A DNA stretch of 64,000 bases from Lysobacter sp. FW306-1B-D06B (GCF_038446665.1 NZ_CP151802.1:124001-188000); one strand, 5' to 3'. Positions 34,079-43,009 are shown, numbered from the stretch's first letter. Made by a program: numbers and translations. The notes: generated from the letters alone by a model not told the origin.

Positions 34079-35074
34079 TCAGGCGTTGAACGGCACGGCG
34101 CGCAGCAGCGCGGCGATCACGTCGTCGGCGCCCTTCTGTTCGGCTTCGGCAGCGAAGGACAGCAGCAGGCGATGACGCATCACGGGCGCGGCGAGCGCGG
34201 CGATGTCCTCGCGCGTGGCAGCAAGGCGTCCGTGCAGCAACGCGCGCGCCTTGGCGGCGAGCACCAGCGACTGGCCCGCACGCGGGCCGGCGCCCCACTT
34301 CACCCACTGCTTCACTTCCACGGGCGACGCCTCACCCGGGCGTGTCGCGCGCACCAGTCGCGTCACCCAGCCGAGCAGGTCTTCGCCGAAATGCACTTCG
34401 CGCACGCGTGCCTGCAACGCCAGCACTTCCTCACCGTGCATCACGCTGGGCACATGCGCCGAGTGCGTGCCGGTGGTCTGGGCGAGGATGTCGCGCTCCT
34501 CGCGCTCGGTCGGGTAGTCGACGCGGATGTGCAGCAGGAAGCGGTCGAGCTGCGCCTCCGGCAGCGGGTACGTGCCGGCCTGTTCGATCGGGTTCTGCGT
34601 GGCGAGCACGAAGAACGGCGCCGGCAGCGAATGCGTGACGCCGGCATAACTGACGGTGCGCTCCTGCATCGCTTCCAGCAGCGCGGCCTGCGTCTTTGGC
34701 GGCGTACGGTTGAGCTCGTCGGCGAGCAGCAGGTTGGTGAAGATCGGGCCCGGCTGGAAGCGGAAGTGGCGATGGCCGGTGCCGTGGTCCTCTTCCAGCA
34801 GTTCGGTGCCGAGGATGTCGCTGGGCATCAGGTCCGGCGTGAACTGCACGCGGCGGAACTGCAGCTCCAGCGCCTGCCCGAGCGAGCGCACCAGCAGCGT
34901 CTTGCCCAGGCCCGGCACGCCTTCCAGCAAACAATGGCCGCCGGCCAGCAGGCCGATGAGCAGCTGCTCGACCACGGCGTCCTGGCCGACGATGGCCTGG
35001 GCGATGGCGTTGCGCAGCGTGCCGAGCTTCTCGAGCTGCGCCTTGAGGTCGGCTTCGGTGAGGGTGTCGTTCAT
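34079..35074 (-). CDS. moxR: MoxR-family AAA+ ATPase
   Basis: 331 residues. Walker A GVPGLGKT at 52-59, Walker B LLLADE at 114-119, sensor segment VLATQNPIEQAGTYPLPEAQLDRF with the arginine finger region, and the MoxR-specific insert and C-terminal lid (LVLAAKARALLHGR). MoxR ATPases act as chaperones that insert cofactors or mature complexes, usually with VWA or DUF58 partners, as here. It lies 66 bases after the DUF4159 gene, with a hairpin between. Confidence 0.95.
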   Translation of the reverse strand: MNDTLTEADLKAQLEKLGTLRNAIAQAIVGQDAVVEQLLIGLLAGGHCLLEGVPGLGKTLLVRSLGQALELQFRRVQFTPDLMPSDILGTELLEEDHGTGHRHFRFQPGPIFTNLLLADELNRTPPKTQAALLEAMQERTVSYAGVTHSLPAPFFVLATQNPIEQAGTYPLPEAQLDRFLLHIRVDYPTEREERDILAQTTGTHSAHVPSVMHGEEVLALQARVREVHFGEDLLGWVTRLVRATRPGEASPVEVKQWVKWGAGPRAGQSLVLAAKARALLHGRLAATREDIAALAAPVMRHRLLLSFAAEAEQKGADDVIAALLRAVPFNA

Positions 35075-35103
35075 GTCGTTTCGGTCCGCCTTCGCTCGTT
35101 GCT

Positions 35104-35131
35104 CGTCATTCCCGCGAAAGCGGGAATGACG
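35104..35131. repeat. REP-type hairpin between DUF4159 and moxR genes
   Basis: CGTCATTCCCGC, GAAA, GCGGGAATGACG: a perfect 12-bp stem with a GNRA-type tetraloop and no T run. It lies inside the operon and may act in mRNA processing or stability rather than termination. The same theme occurs at 11140-11396 and 56222-56320. Confidence 0.8.
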
Positions 35132-35140
35132 ACCGGGGTG

Positions 35141-35842
35141 TCAGCTATTCAACGCATACATCACGATATTGACCGCGAACTTCGTGTTGTCCTCGGCCAG
35201 GAAACGCTTGTTGCGCCAGTCGTAGTCCCACTCGCAACCGTAGTCCTTGTTGCTGTAGAGCACGCCCAGGCGGCCGTCGATCTCGATGCCCTTCAGATAA
35301 TCGTGCACCAGGTCGTCGCCCCAACCATTGAGCTCGAAGGTCGTGGCCGGCGGGCCGTCCTTGAACTGGAAGAAGCTGCGGTACAGCGCGTGGTTGTTCG
35401 GCAGCTTCTTCAAGGCCTTCGGCCCGAAGATCGACGCCATCTGCTCTTCGAACGACTTGGCGAACAAGCCGTCGATGTCGTGGTTGCAATCGTCCACGAA
35501 CACGAAGCCGCCGTTGCGCACGTAGCGTTCGAAGTTGCGCCGCTCGGCCGGGTTGAACTCGACCAGCTTGTGGCCGGCGAGGTAGCAGAACGGCGCGGTG
35601 AGCATCTTCGGATCGGCCAGCGCGATCACATGCTCCTTCGGGTCCACGCGCAGGGTGGTGTAGTCGATCAGCGAGGTGACCAGGTTCGCCGGCATGCGCT
35701 GGTCCACGTCCCAGTCGCCGGAGTCGTACTTCAGGCGGGTCAGCCAGAAGTCGTACTCCGCGCCCGCCGCCCGTGCCAGAGGAGGCAGCAGCGCCGCTGC
35801 CGCGCCCCCCAGCATCAGGCGGAGGAACTGCGCGCGGTTCAT
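35141..35842 (-). CDS. DUF4159 exported protein
   Basis: 233 residues. An N-terminal signal of the Tat-like kind (MNRAQFLRLMLGGAAAALLPPLARAAG) has only one Arg in the motif, so the export route is unsure. The DUF4159 core follows: EYDFWLTRLKYDSGDWDVD, then ALADPKMLTAPFCYLAGH, FERYVRNGGFVFVDDCNHD (a Rossmann-like, amidotransferase-related motif), and GCEWDYDW. Overlaps the tldD stop by four bases. DUF4159 proteins often stand beside MoxR/BatA genes. Function unknown. Confidence 0.87.
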   Translation of the reverse strand: MNRAQFLRLMLGGAAAALLPPLARAAGAEYDFWLTRLKYDSGDWDVDQRMPANLVTSLIDYTTLRVDPKEHVIALADPKMLTAPFCYLAGHKLVEFNPAERRNFERYVRNGGFVFVDDCNHDIDGLFAKSFEEQMASIFGPKALKKLPNNHALYRSFFQFKDGPPATTFELNGWGDDLVHDYLKGIEIDGRLGVLYSNKDYGCEWDYDWRNKRFLAEDNTKFAVNIVMYALNS

Positions 35843-37476
35843 ATCGACCGCGCGGTATTGATGACGTTGACGCCGTTGAACCGTGCCGTGGCCGCGCCGT
35901 GCGAAACCGCCGAGACCTGGCTCGGCTGGCCCTTGCCGTCGAAGAACGAACCGTAGAGGCGGAAGTCGCGCTCGTCGCAGATGCCCACGCAGGCGTTCCA
36001 GAATTCCGGCGTGCGGATCTGGTACGCGCCGTCTTCGACGAGGCCGGTGATCTTTCCGTTCTTGATCTCGTAGAACAGCTGACCGCCGAACTGCGCGTTG
36101 TAGCGTTGCTGGTCGATGGAGTACGAGCCGCGGCCGTGGATATACAGGCCGTTTTCCACGTCCTTGACCATGTCGGCGACGCTGAGCGGCGTCTTGCCCG
36201 GCATCAGCGAGACGTTGGCCATGCGCTGGAACTGCACGCTCGACCACGAATCGGCGTAGCTGCAACCGTGCGATTGCGCATGACCCAGGATGTGCGCTTC
36301 ATCGCGCGTGGCCTGGTAGTCGACAAGGACGCCGTCGCGCACCAGGTCCCACTGCTTCGTCTTCACGCCTTCGTCGTCGTAACCCACCGCGCCCAGGCTG
36401 CCCGGACGCGTCTTGTCGGCGACGAAGTTGACGATGTCGCTGCCCCACTTGTAGCCCGCATCGCGCTTGTCGAGCGTGGCGAAGCTGGTGCCGGCGTAGT
36501 TGGCTTCGTAGCCGAGCACGCGGTCGAGTTCGAGCGGGTGACCCACGTTCTCGTGGATGGTGAGGAACAGGTTGCTCGGGTCGATGACGAGATCGTACTT
36601 GCCCGGCTTCACCGACGGCGCCTTGAGCTTGGCGCGTGCGTCGCGCGCGGCGGCCACCGCGTCTTCCATCACGTCGTAACTGGTGCCGTAAGCGGTGATG
36701 CCGCCGGGCAGCGCGAACTTGCCCGACTTCGCACCGTCCAGGTACTCGTAGCCCATGCCCATCGGCGCGGACAGGCCGTTGCGCGTGCGGAACTTGCCGC
36801 TGGCCTTGTCCACCGCGGTGGCGGTGACGGGCAGCCAGATGCGGTGGATGTCCTGGTCGATGTAGCTGCCGTCGCTGGAGGCGAAGTACTTCTGCTCGTT
36901 GATCAGGAACAGCGTGGAGTTGAAGAAATCCGCGCCGGCCTTCATCGCCGCGGCGTTCACCGACAGCAGCAGGTCGACCTTGTCCTTGATCGGCACTTCC
37001 ATGCCGTTCTTGCGGATCGGCGTGGCCCAGCGCACTTCGCCGACGCCCGGCGTGGGCGCGAGTTCCACCTTGCGCGTCTGGTTGCGCGCATTCGCCCTGG
37101 CGATCGACAGCGCGGTGCGGGTGGCATCGGCCACCGCTTCGGGCGTCTGCAGGTGCGTGGCGGCGAAACCCCACGCGCCGTCGGCGAGCACGCGCACGCC
37201 GACGCCCGAGGACTCGCCGTTGACGATGTTCTCCACGCGCGACTCGCGCGTGATGACCGACTGGCGCAGGTAACGGCCCACGCGCACGTCGCAGTACTGC
37301 GCGCCGCCGGCCTTCGCGGTGGTGAGGGCGGCGTCGGCGAGCTTGCGCCGACGCACGGTGTCGACCGGCTCCAGCAAGGCTTCGGCGGCGATGCTGTTGC
37401 CCCATGCAGAGGTATGGGGCAACAGCATGCCGGCGACGCTTGCACCGGTCAGGTGGAGGAAATCACGACGCTGCAC
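35839..37476 (-). CDS. tldD: TldD-family metalloprotease, Tat-exported (copy A)
   Basis: 545 residues. Twin-arginine signal MQRRDFLHLTGASVAGMLLP at the start, then a full TldD/PmbA protease: the zinc motif HENVGH at 308-313 (HExxxH as in E. coli TldD), preceded by YDLVIDPSNLFLTI, and later conserved segments VGYDDEGVKTKQWDLV and GCSYADSW. E. coli TldD works in the cytoplasm with TldE and trims small peptides such as microcin B17 leader; here the signal predicts periplasmic location. Closely similar to the copy at 38852-40480. Eighteen bases separate it from tldE. Confidence 0.95.
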   Translation of the reverse strand: MQRRDFLHLTGASVAGMLLPHTSAWGNSIAAEALLEPVDTVRRRKLADAALTTAKAGGAQYCDVRVGRYLRQSVITRESRVENIVNGESSGVGVRVLADGAWGFAATHLQTPEAVADATRTALSIARANARNQTRKVELAPTPGVGEVRWATPIRKNGMEVPIKDKVDLLLSVNAAAMKAGADFFNSTLFLINEQKYFASSDGSYIDQDIHRIWLPVTATAVDKASGKFRTRNGLSAPMGMGYEYLDGAKSGKFALPGGITAYGTSYDVMEDAVAAARDARAKLKAPSVKPGKYDLVIDPSNLFLTIHENVGHPLELDRVLGYEANYAGTSFATLDKRDAGYKWGSDIVNFVADKTRPGSLGAVGYDDEGVKTKQWDLVRDGVLVDYQATRDEAHILGHAQSHGCSYADSWSSVQFQRMANVSLMPGKTPLSVADMVKDVENGLYIHGRGSYSIDQQRYNAQFGGQLFYEIKNGKITGLVEDGAYQIRTPEFWNACVGICDERDFRLYGSFFDGKGQPSQVSAVSHGAATARFNGVNVINTARSI

Positions 37477-37494
37477 GATCGAACACCCTTTGCG

Positions 37495-38829
37495 TCAAAC
37501 CGCATCCGACAGCGAGGTGAAGGTGAAATCGCGCAGCTTCATCGGCGGGATCATCATCACGAACGAGGATTCATCGCCGGCCACGCGCACCGGGCGTCCG
37601 AGTTCCTCGATGTTGTTGAGCATGATCACCGGCGACTCGTTGAAGCGGAAATTCTTCACCGGGTGCTTGATCTGGCCGTTTTCGATGTAGAACGTGCCGT
37701 CGCGCGTGAGGCCGGTCAGCAGCACGGTCTGCGGATCGACCATGCGGATGTACCAGGTGCGCGTGACCAGGATGCCCTTCTGCGTGCCGCGAACGAGGTC
37801 GGCGGTGGACTTGTCGCCACCGGCCACCAGCAGGTTGCCCGGCTCGCCCACGGCGCGCTTGCCCTGCTTCTTGGCCCAGTAGCGCGAGTAGTTCAGCGCG
37901 ACGACCTTGCCGTTCTCGACAATCGCCATCTTCTCGCGCGGCAGGCCTTCCGAATCCCACGGCAGCACCGGCGCGCGCGGGTCCCACGGATCGGCGCTGA
38001 TGTTCACGCGCGAGTCGTAGACCTGTTCGCCCAGCTTGTTGCCACCGCCCTTCTTCGACAGGAAGCTGCGGCCTTCATCGGCCTGGCGCGCGTCGAAGAA
38101 ATTCATCATGAACGAGATCAGGCCCGCGGCGGCCGCCGGTTCCAGGATCACCGTGTACTTGCCCGGCTCCAGCGCCTTGGCTTCGGCCGATTCGGTGGCC
38201 TTGCGCATGGCGGTGCGGATGTCGGCGTCGGCCTTGAAGTCCGATGCGTCCTTGAGGTTTCGGCCGACCCAGCCCGAACCGCGACCGTCTTCGGTGCGCA
38301 CGGTGCAGGTGTAGTTGAACGTGCCGCCGCGCTGATAGGCGAAGTTGCCGTGGCTGTTGGCGATGGCCACGAAGTTCTGGCCGTCTTCCAGGAAGCCCGC
38401 CGCGATCAGCTTCTCGCCCTTGCACGGACCGATCGAATCGGCCGCCACTTTCGCGCGGTATTCCGGCGTGATGGCGGCCGTGGATTCGCTGAAGGTCGGG
38501 CTGGGCTTGTAGGTCTGCTTCTCGATGGCCGGCATGAACTCCGGGTTTTCCGGCGCCAGGCGGGCGAGGTCTTCGGCGCGACGCACCACGCGTTCCAGCG
38601 CGGCGTCGTCGAACTCGTTGATGGTCGCCGTGCCGACGCGGTTGCCGAAGGCGACTTCCACGGCGAGTTCGGTGTTGTCCACGATGCCGCTGGTGGAGAT
38701 GTTGTTCAGCGCGAAACGGATGTTGCCGTCGATGGAGCCCGACAGCGTGGCGCTGATCTGGTCCGCCTTGGACAGCTTGATGACCTTGTCCAGGATGGCC
38801 TTGGACTGTTCTTCGGTGAAGATGCTCAT
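37495..38829 (-). CDS. tldE: TldE/PmbA-family partner protein
   Basis: 444 residues. PmbA/TldE pattern (VGTATINEFDDAALERVVRRAEDLARLAPENPEF, cited by its ends VGTATIN and PENPEF; GGDKSTADLVRGTQKGILVT near the C-terminus) without an HExxxH motif, as expected for the non-catalytic partner of TldD. The N-terminus MSIFTEEQSKAILDKVIKLS has no signal peptide. Sits between two Tat-signalled tldD genes with gaps of 18 and 22 bases. GGAGA precedes the start. It may be carried out of the cell as a passenger of folded TldD; this is inference. Confidence 0.94.
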   Translation of the reverse strand: MSIFTEEQSKAILDKVIKLSKADQISATLSGSIDGNIRFALNNISTSGIVDNTELAVEVAFGNRVGTATINEFDDAALERVVRRAEDLARLAPENPEFMPAIEKQTYKPSPTFSESTAAITPEYRAKVAADSIGPCKGEKLIAAGFLEDGQNFVAIANSHGNFAYQRGGTFNYTCTVRTEDGRGSGWVGRNLKDASDFKADADIRTAMRKATESAEAKALEPGKYTVILEPAAAAGLISFMMNFFDARQADEGRSFLSKKGGGNKLGEQVYDSRVNISADPWDPRAPVLPWDSEGLPREKMAIVENGKVVALNYSRYWAKKQGKRAVGEPGNLLVAGGDKSTADLVRGTQKGILVTRTWYIRMVDPQTVLLTGLTRDGTFYIENGQIKHPVKNFRFNESPVIMLNNIEELGRPVRVAGDESSFVMMIPPMKLRDFTFTSLSDAV

Positions 38830-38851
38830 TTAGTGATTCTCCAGCGCGCGA

Positions 38852-40480
38852 TCAGCCGAGGCTGCGGGCGGTGTTGATGACGTTGATGCCGTTGAAGCGC
38901 GCCGTGCTCGAACCGTGCGAGACCGCCGAGACCTGGCCCGGCTGGCCCTTGCCGTCGAAGAACGAACCGCCCAGGCGGTAGTCGCTTTCGTCGCAGACGG
39001 CGACGCAGGCGTTCCAGAATTCCGGCGTGCGGATCTGGTAGGCCACGTCCTCGATCTGCTGGGTGATCTTGCCGTTCTTGATCTCGTAGAACAGCTGGCC
39101 GCCGAACTGCGCGTTGTAGCGCTGCTGGTCGATGGAGAACGAGCCGTCGCCGATGATGTAGATGCCGTTCTCGACGTCCTTGATCATGTCGGCGACCGAC
39201 AGCTTGTTCTTGCCCGGGGCGAGCGACACGTTGGCCATGCGCTGGAACTGCACGCTCGACCACGAGTCGGCGTAGCAGCAGCCGTCGGATTCGGTCTTGC
39301 CCAGGATGTGGGCCTGGTCGCGGATGGTCTGGTAGTCCACCAGCTTGCCGTTGCTGATGAGGTCCCACTTCTTGGTCTTCACGCCTTCGTCGTCGTAACC
39401 GACGGCGCCCAGGCTGCCGACCTGCGTCTTGTCGGCGAAGACGTTGACGTTGCCGCTGCCGTACTGGAACTTCTCGCGCTGCTTGTCCAGCGTGGCGAAA
39501 CTGGTGCCGGCGTAGTTGGCTTCGTAGCCGAGCACGCGGTCCAGTTCCAGCGGGTGGCCGATGGACTCGTGGATGGTGAGCCAGGTGTGCGACGGATCGA
39601 GCACGAGGTCGTACTTGCCCGGCTTCACCGACGGCGCGCTGAGCTTGGCGCGTGCCTGCTTCGCCGAAGCGACGGCGTCTTCCATCATGTCGTACGACAG
39701 GCCGTAGTTGACCACGCCGTTGGGCGAAACGACCTTGCCCGAAGCCGCGCCGTCCAGGTATTCGAAGCCCATGCCCATCGGCGAGGACAGACCGTCGCGC
39801 GTGCGGAACTTGCCGGTGGCCTTGTCGATGGCGGTGACGGTCATCGGCGCCCAGATGCGGTGCACGTCCTGGTCGATGTAGCTGCCATCGGTGGAGGCGA
39901 AGTACTTCTGCTCGTTCACCAGGAACAGCATGGAGTTGACGAAGTTCGCGCCTGCGTTGATGGCCGCGGCGTTCACGCCCAGCAGCAGGTCGGCCTTGTC
40001 CTTGAGCGGCACTTCCATCGAGTTCTTCCGGATGGGCGTCTTCCACGACACTTCGCCCACGCCCGGCGTCTTGGCCAGTTGCACCGGCGCGCTCTGCATC
40101 TTCGCGTTGGCCTTGGCGATCGCGGCGGCCTGCTGCGCGGCCTTGACCACGCCCTGCGTGCTCAGATCGTTGGTGGCGGAGAAGCCCCACGCGCCGTTGA
40201 CGAGCACGCGCACGCCGATCCCGGTGGACTCGGTATTCACCACGTTCTGGACCTTGTCCTCGCGGGTGATCACGAACTGGCGCAGGTAACGGCCGATGCG
40301 CACGTCGCAGTAGGTCGCGCCGGCGGACGTGGCGGACTGCAGCGCGGCGTCGGCCAGGGCCTTCTTCTTGCCCACGTCCATCGTGGTGAGCAGGGCTTCG
40401 GCGGCGATGGACTTGCCGAACGGCATCATCAAGCCGGCCACGCCAATGCCGGACATCGTAAGGAAGGAGCGTCTATCCAC
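38852..40480 (-). CDS. tldD: TldD-family metalloprotease, Tat-exported (copy B)
   Basis: 542 residues from a GTG start. The start was chosen because it gives VDRRSFLTMSGIGVAGLMMP, a Tat signal aligning with copy A; the open frame runs further back but without a signal. GGGGG lies about ten bases upstream. Zinc motif HESIGH at 304-309. The two copies are clearly similar along the whole length (for example YEANYAGTSFATLDK, GAVGYDDEGVKTK and AQFGGQLFYEIKNGKIT in both), so they arose by duplication. First gene of the long minus-strand operon. Confidence 0.94.
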   Translation of the reverse strand: MDRRSFLTMSGIGVAGLMMPFGKSIAAEALLTTMDVGKKKALADAALQSATSAGATYCDVRIGRYLRQFVITREDKVQNVVNTESTGIGVRVLVNGAWGFSATNDLSTQGVVKAAQQAAAIAKANAKMQSAPVQLAKTPGVGEVSWKTPIRKNSMEVPLKDKADLLLGVNAAAINAGANFVNSMLFLVNEQKYFASTDGSYIDQDVHRIWAPMTVTAIDKATGKFRTRDGLSSPMGMGFEYLDGAASGKVVSPNGVVNYGLSYDMMEDAVASAKQARAKLSAPSVKPGKYDLVLDPSHTWLTIHESIGHPLELDRVLGYEANYAGTSFATLDKQREKFQYGSGNVNVFADKTQVGSLGAVGYDDEGVKTKKWDLISNGKLVDYQTIRDQAHILGKTESDGCCYADSWSSVQFQRMANVSLAPGKNKLSVADMIKDVENGIYIIGDGSFSIDQQRYNAQFGGQLFYEIKNGKITQQIEDVAYQIRTPEFWNACVAVCDESDYRLGGSFFDGKGQPGQVSAVSHGSSTARFNGINVINTARSLG

Positions 40481-40701
40481 TGTTGTCGTACCCCCAAATG
40501 GGCCCGGTGGCGCCGGTGCGGCGCGGCGGGCGAACGAACGAGACAAGAACTCGCCGACTGTGGGGAGCCGGATCGGGGGGCGTCAAGTGACGAACGGACT
40601 AGATGCGCGTGCCCGGAGGCACGACGAAGTCCGAACTGTGGAGTACGTCCTCGGGCGCCGGGGTTCCGGCGCGCAGGAATGTGCCGAGTCGGGCGGCCTG
40701 C

Positions 40702-41166
40702 TCAGCGGGCGGAAAGCGCGGCCGATCGCGGGCCCGATCCCAGACGGGCCGCGGCGTATCCCAGCGCGGCCGCCATCAGGCTACGACCCAGGGCCCCCAC
40801 ATCGAATAATTCGCGCAGCGTGGCCCCCATGAAGAACCGCATGACGCCCATGTCGACGAGCTGGACCAGGAGGTAGAGCACGACCACGTGCAACAGTCGC
40901 CGGGAGCGGATGGGGGCGGCGAATCGCCAGTAGAGGAACGCCCCCACCACGACGTACAGGATCCGACGAACGAGCCGCGCGTTGGCCACGGCCTCCTCCA
41001 TGGAGCCACCGTACAGCGGCCAGTACGCCATGCTCAGGCCGCTGATCGTCGCGATGCTCATCGCAGCGGCAAAGATCAGCACGGCCCATACCAGCATTCT
41101 TCGCCACCGAAGCGGTGGCATCTCGGCGACGGTGATGTTTCGGGTCGGCGACTGGTACGGGTCCAT
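40702..41166 (-). CDS. Small four-helix membrane protein
   Basis: 154 residues with four predicted transmembrane helices (about 25-45, 67-82, 92-110, 122-143). No motif recognised. The start at 41166 was chosen for the GGGGGGAG site immediately before; it gives MDPYQSPTRN. Stands alone between the tldD operon and the PliG-like gene. The gap 40481-40701 shows no gene. Confidence 0.72.
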   Translation of the reverse strand: MDPYQSPTRNITVAEMPPLRWRRMLVWAVLIFAAAMSIATISGLSMAYWPLYGGSMEEAVANARLVRRILYVVVGAFLYWRFAAPIRSRRLLHVVVLYLLVQLVDMGVMRFFMGATLRELFDVGALGRSLMAAALGYAAARLGSGPRSAALSAR

Positions 41167-41263
41167 GGCTCCCCCCATGAGCGATGGATGCCGAGTCTAG
41201 TCGGTTCGTCGCCGGGTCGTGGGGGCCGCTACCCTCGCGGCCGAGCGGGCATGTCGCGCCGCT

Positions 41264-41935
41264 TCATTCGCCGTCGCTGGTCAGCGCCATGACGTCGATG
41301 AAGCGACCTTTCGCGTCGAACCGGCATTCGAACCGCTTCACGCCTTCGTTGCCCTTGTCGACGGTGCCGGTGATGGAGCTGCCTCCATCCTTGCGTCGCA
41401 CGACCGGATCGGTCTTCACGTAGGCCGGCCGCGTGCCGTAGTTGCCGGCCACTTCGCCGCGGCAGAACGCCGGCATGTTGCCGGGTGTCACCACCGCGCT
41501 ACCGGCCGGTGCCGCGGGTGCCGCCGATGCCGCAGCGCCCGTCACGCCGATCGTCAGCGTGTAGTTGGCCGCCTCGTTGCGGCGTGCGGCGTTGCGCATC
41601 AGATACACGCGGACCCGATAGTCGCCATTGGCCGGAAGGCGCCCGCTGTACGTGTTTCCCGACGAGGAGCCGACGAACAGCGCCGTGTCCGAGCCGGGCG
41701 GCAGCACGTTGAAGTAGTTCGATGCATTGCCCGGCTTCAAGGTGACCGAGAGCGTCTGGCCGGCACGGGCGCCCACGAGGTAATCGACACTCTCGTCGCC
41801 CTTGATGCTGCCGGTGATCGTCTTCGAGGACGCGCCCTTGGCGAACTGCACGCGCTCGGTACGAACCTGCGCCTGCGCGACGCCCACGAGCATCAACGCG
41901 AGCGCGGCGACAGTGAGTACGAATGGCCTGGTCAT
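41264..41935 (-). CDS. Exported protein with PliG-like domain
   Basis: 223 residues. Signal peptide to about residue 22. Residues 23-130 resemble the E. coli g-type lysozyme inhibitor PliG: a strand pattern with GDESVDYLVGARAGQTLSVTL, then RLPANGDYRVRVYLMRNAARRN, aligning with the PliG segment LPASGKYELRVLQTRNDARKN. An Ala/Pro linker leads to a second part with two cysteines (PAFCRGEVAGNYG; KRFECRFDAKG). It may protect the wall from host or rival lysozymes. GGGAGG precedes the start. The family link rests on my memory of PliG, so treat it as moderate. Confidence 0.6.
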   Translation of the reverse strand: MTRPFVLTVAALALMLVGVAQAQVRTERVQFAKGASSKTITGSIKGDESVDYLVGARAGQTLSVTLKPGNASNYFNVLPPGSDTALFVGSSSGNTYSGRLPANGDYRVRVYLMRNAARRNEAANYTLTIGVTGAAASAAPAAPAGSAVVTPGNMPAFCRGEVAGNYGTRPAYVKTDPVVRRKDGGSSITGTVDKGNEGVKRFECRFDAKGRFIDVMALTSDGE

Positions 41936-42053
41936 CGTCGGTGCCTCCCGGAGAAGCAGGCACCCTACTGAAGGCTCCGTGCCGGAGCGGTGAATGCGAT
42001 CTTCGCGAACAACACGGGCGCATTCAGGCATCGGACTGCCTGCGCCTGCGCCC

Positions 42054-42482
42054 TCAGTCCTTTCCCGCACTCTGGATGCGCGGGAAATGACGCATCACGA
42101 AGAGCACGTACACCAGCCACAGAGCGAACCATGCCGCCGCGACGATCAGCAGCCCGACCGTGTAGAGGATCAGGCTCGGCGTGAGGAACAGCAGGATGCA
42201 GCCGATCAGCCACAGGCGATCGCCCCGACGCGAGTAGCGGGCGCGTTCGTCATCGTCGATACGACCGGCCAGCGATGCGCCGTAGTAGTAGAAGGACGAG
42301 AACGCGAACCCGAACGTCGCCACGCCCATCGCGATCAACGCGGCCTGGTATACGAACCCGTCGATCTGGCCGGCCGTGTACTTGGGATACAGGAAGAACA
42401 GCAGGAACGTGAAGATCGCGATGCTCGACGCCGCGAGCTGGTACGAGCGGTTGACGTTGGCAGCGGCAACATCTTCAGCCAT
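42054..42482 (-). CDS. Membrane protein with four helices, YiaA/YiaB-like
   Basis: 142 residues with four hydrophobic segments (about 20-36, 47-69, 90-105, 107-125) in two similar pairs, an arrangement like YiaA/YiaB inner-membrane proteins. The family match is tentative. GGAGAG site just before the start at 42482. The longer open frame continues upstream without a start context. Confidence 0.65.
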   Translation of the reverse strand: MAEDVAAANVNRSYQLAASSIAIFTFLLFFLYPKYTAGQIDGFVYQAALIAMGVATFGFAFSSFYYYGASLAGRIDDDERARYSRRGDRLWLIGCILLFLTPSLILYTVGLLIVAAAWFALWLVYVLFVMRHFPRIQSAGKD

Positions 42483-42616
42483 GGGATCTCTCCTCACCTC
42501 GCCAAGGTTCGCGGCAAGCGTAACCCGGGAAGGGGCGCGAGCCACAGTCCCCGGAACATGCGCCCCGTGCCGGCTACGCTGACTGCGAAGTGCGCCCGCG
42601 GCTTCGCACGGATGCA

Positions 42617-43009
42617 CTACGCCTGCTTGAAGACAATCGCCATCTTCGCGCCGGGGTCGTTCACGATCAGACGGCCGTTCTCGACGCAGTAGTTGTGCAC
42701 GCCGGGCGCGCCGTCGATCTCCAGCATGTAACAGGGGCCCGCCTCGGCGAAGACCTTGTAATTGCGGGCAACGGCCTCCGGATAGCCGGCGACCCTCATG
42801 ACCAGCGTTTCGCGCGTTATCTCCAGCTGCCCCCCGTCGTAGATTTCCCGAATGCGAGGCGACTGCGAAGCCGGGATGCCGGCGTCCTTCGCCTTTTCGA
42901 TCGTCGCCTCGACGTCCACGGCCCACTGGCCATGGAGCGAAGATGCCCGGCCGCAGGCGGCGGTGGCAAGCATCGAAACGACCAGAACAAGAAGGTGGAG
43001 TCTCTTCAT
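42617..43009 (-). CDS. Lipoprotein of unknown function
   Basis: 130 residues. Lipobox ATAAC with Cys19 marks a lipoprotein. The mature part is a small beta-rich domain (GQWAVDVEATIEKAKD; YDGGQLEITRETLVMRVAGYPE) of a kind seen in many small exported proteins, with two further cysteines. I do not recognise a family. Confidence 0.7.
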   Translation of the reverse strand: MKRLHLLVLVVSMLATAACGRASSLHGQWAVDVEATIEKAKDAGIPASQSPRIREIYDGGQLEITRETLVMRVAGYPEAVARNYKVFAEAGPCYMLEIDGAPGVHNYCVENGRLIVNDPGAKMAIVFKQA

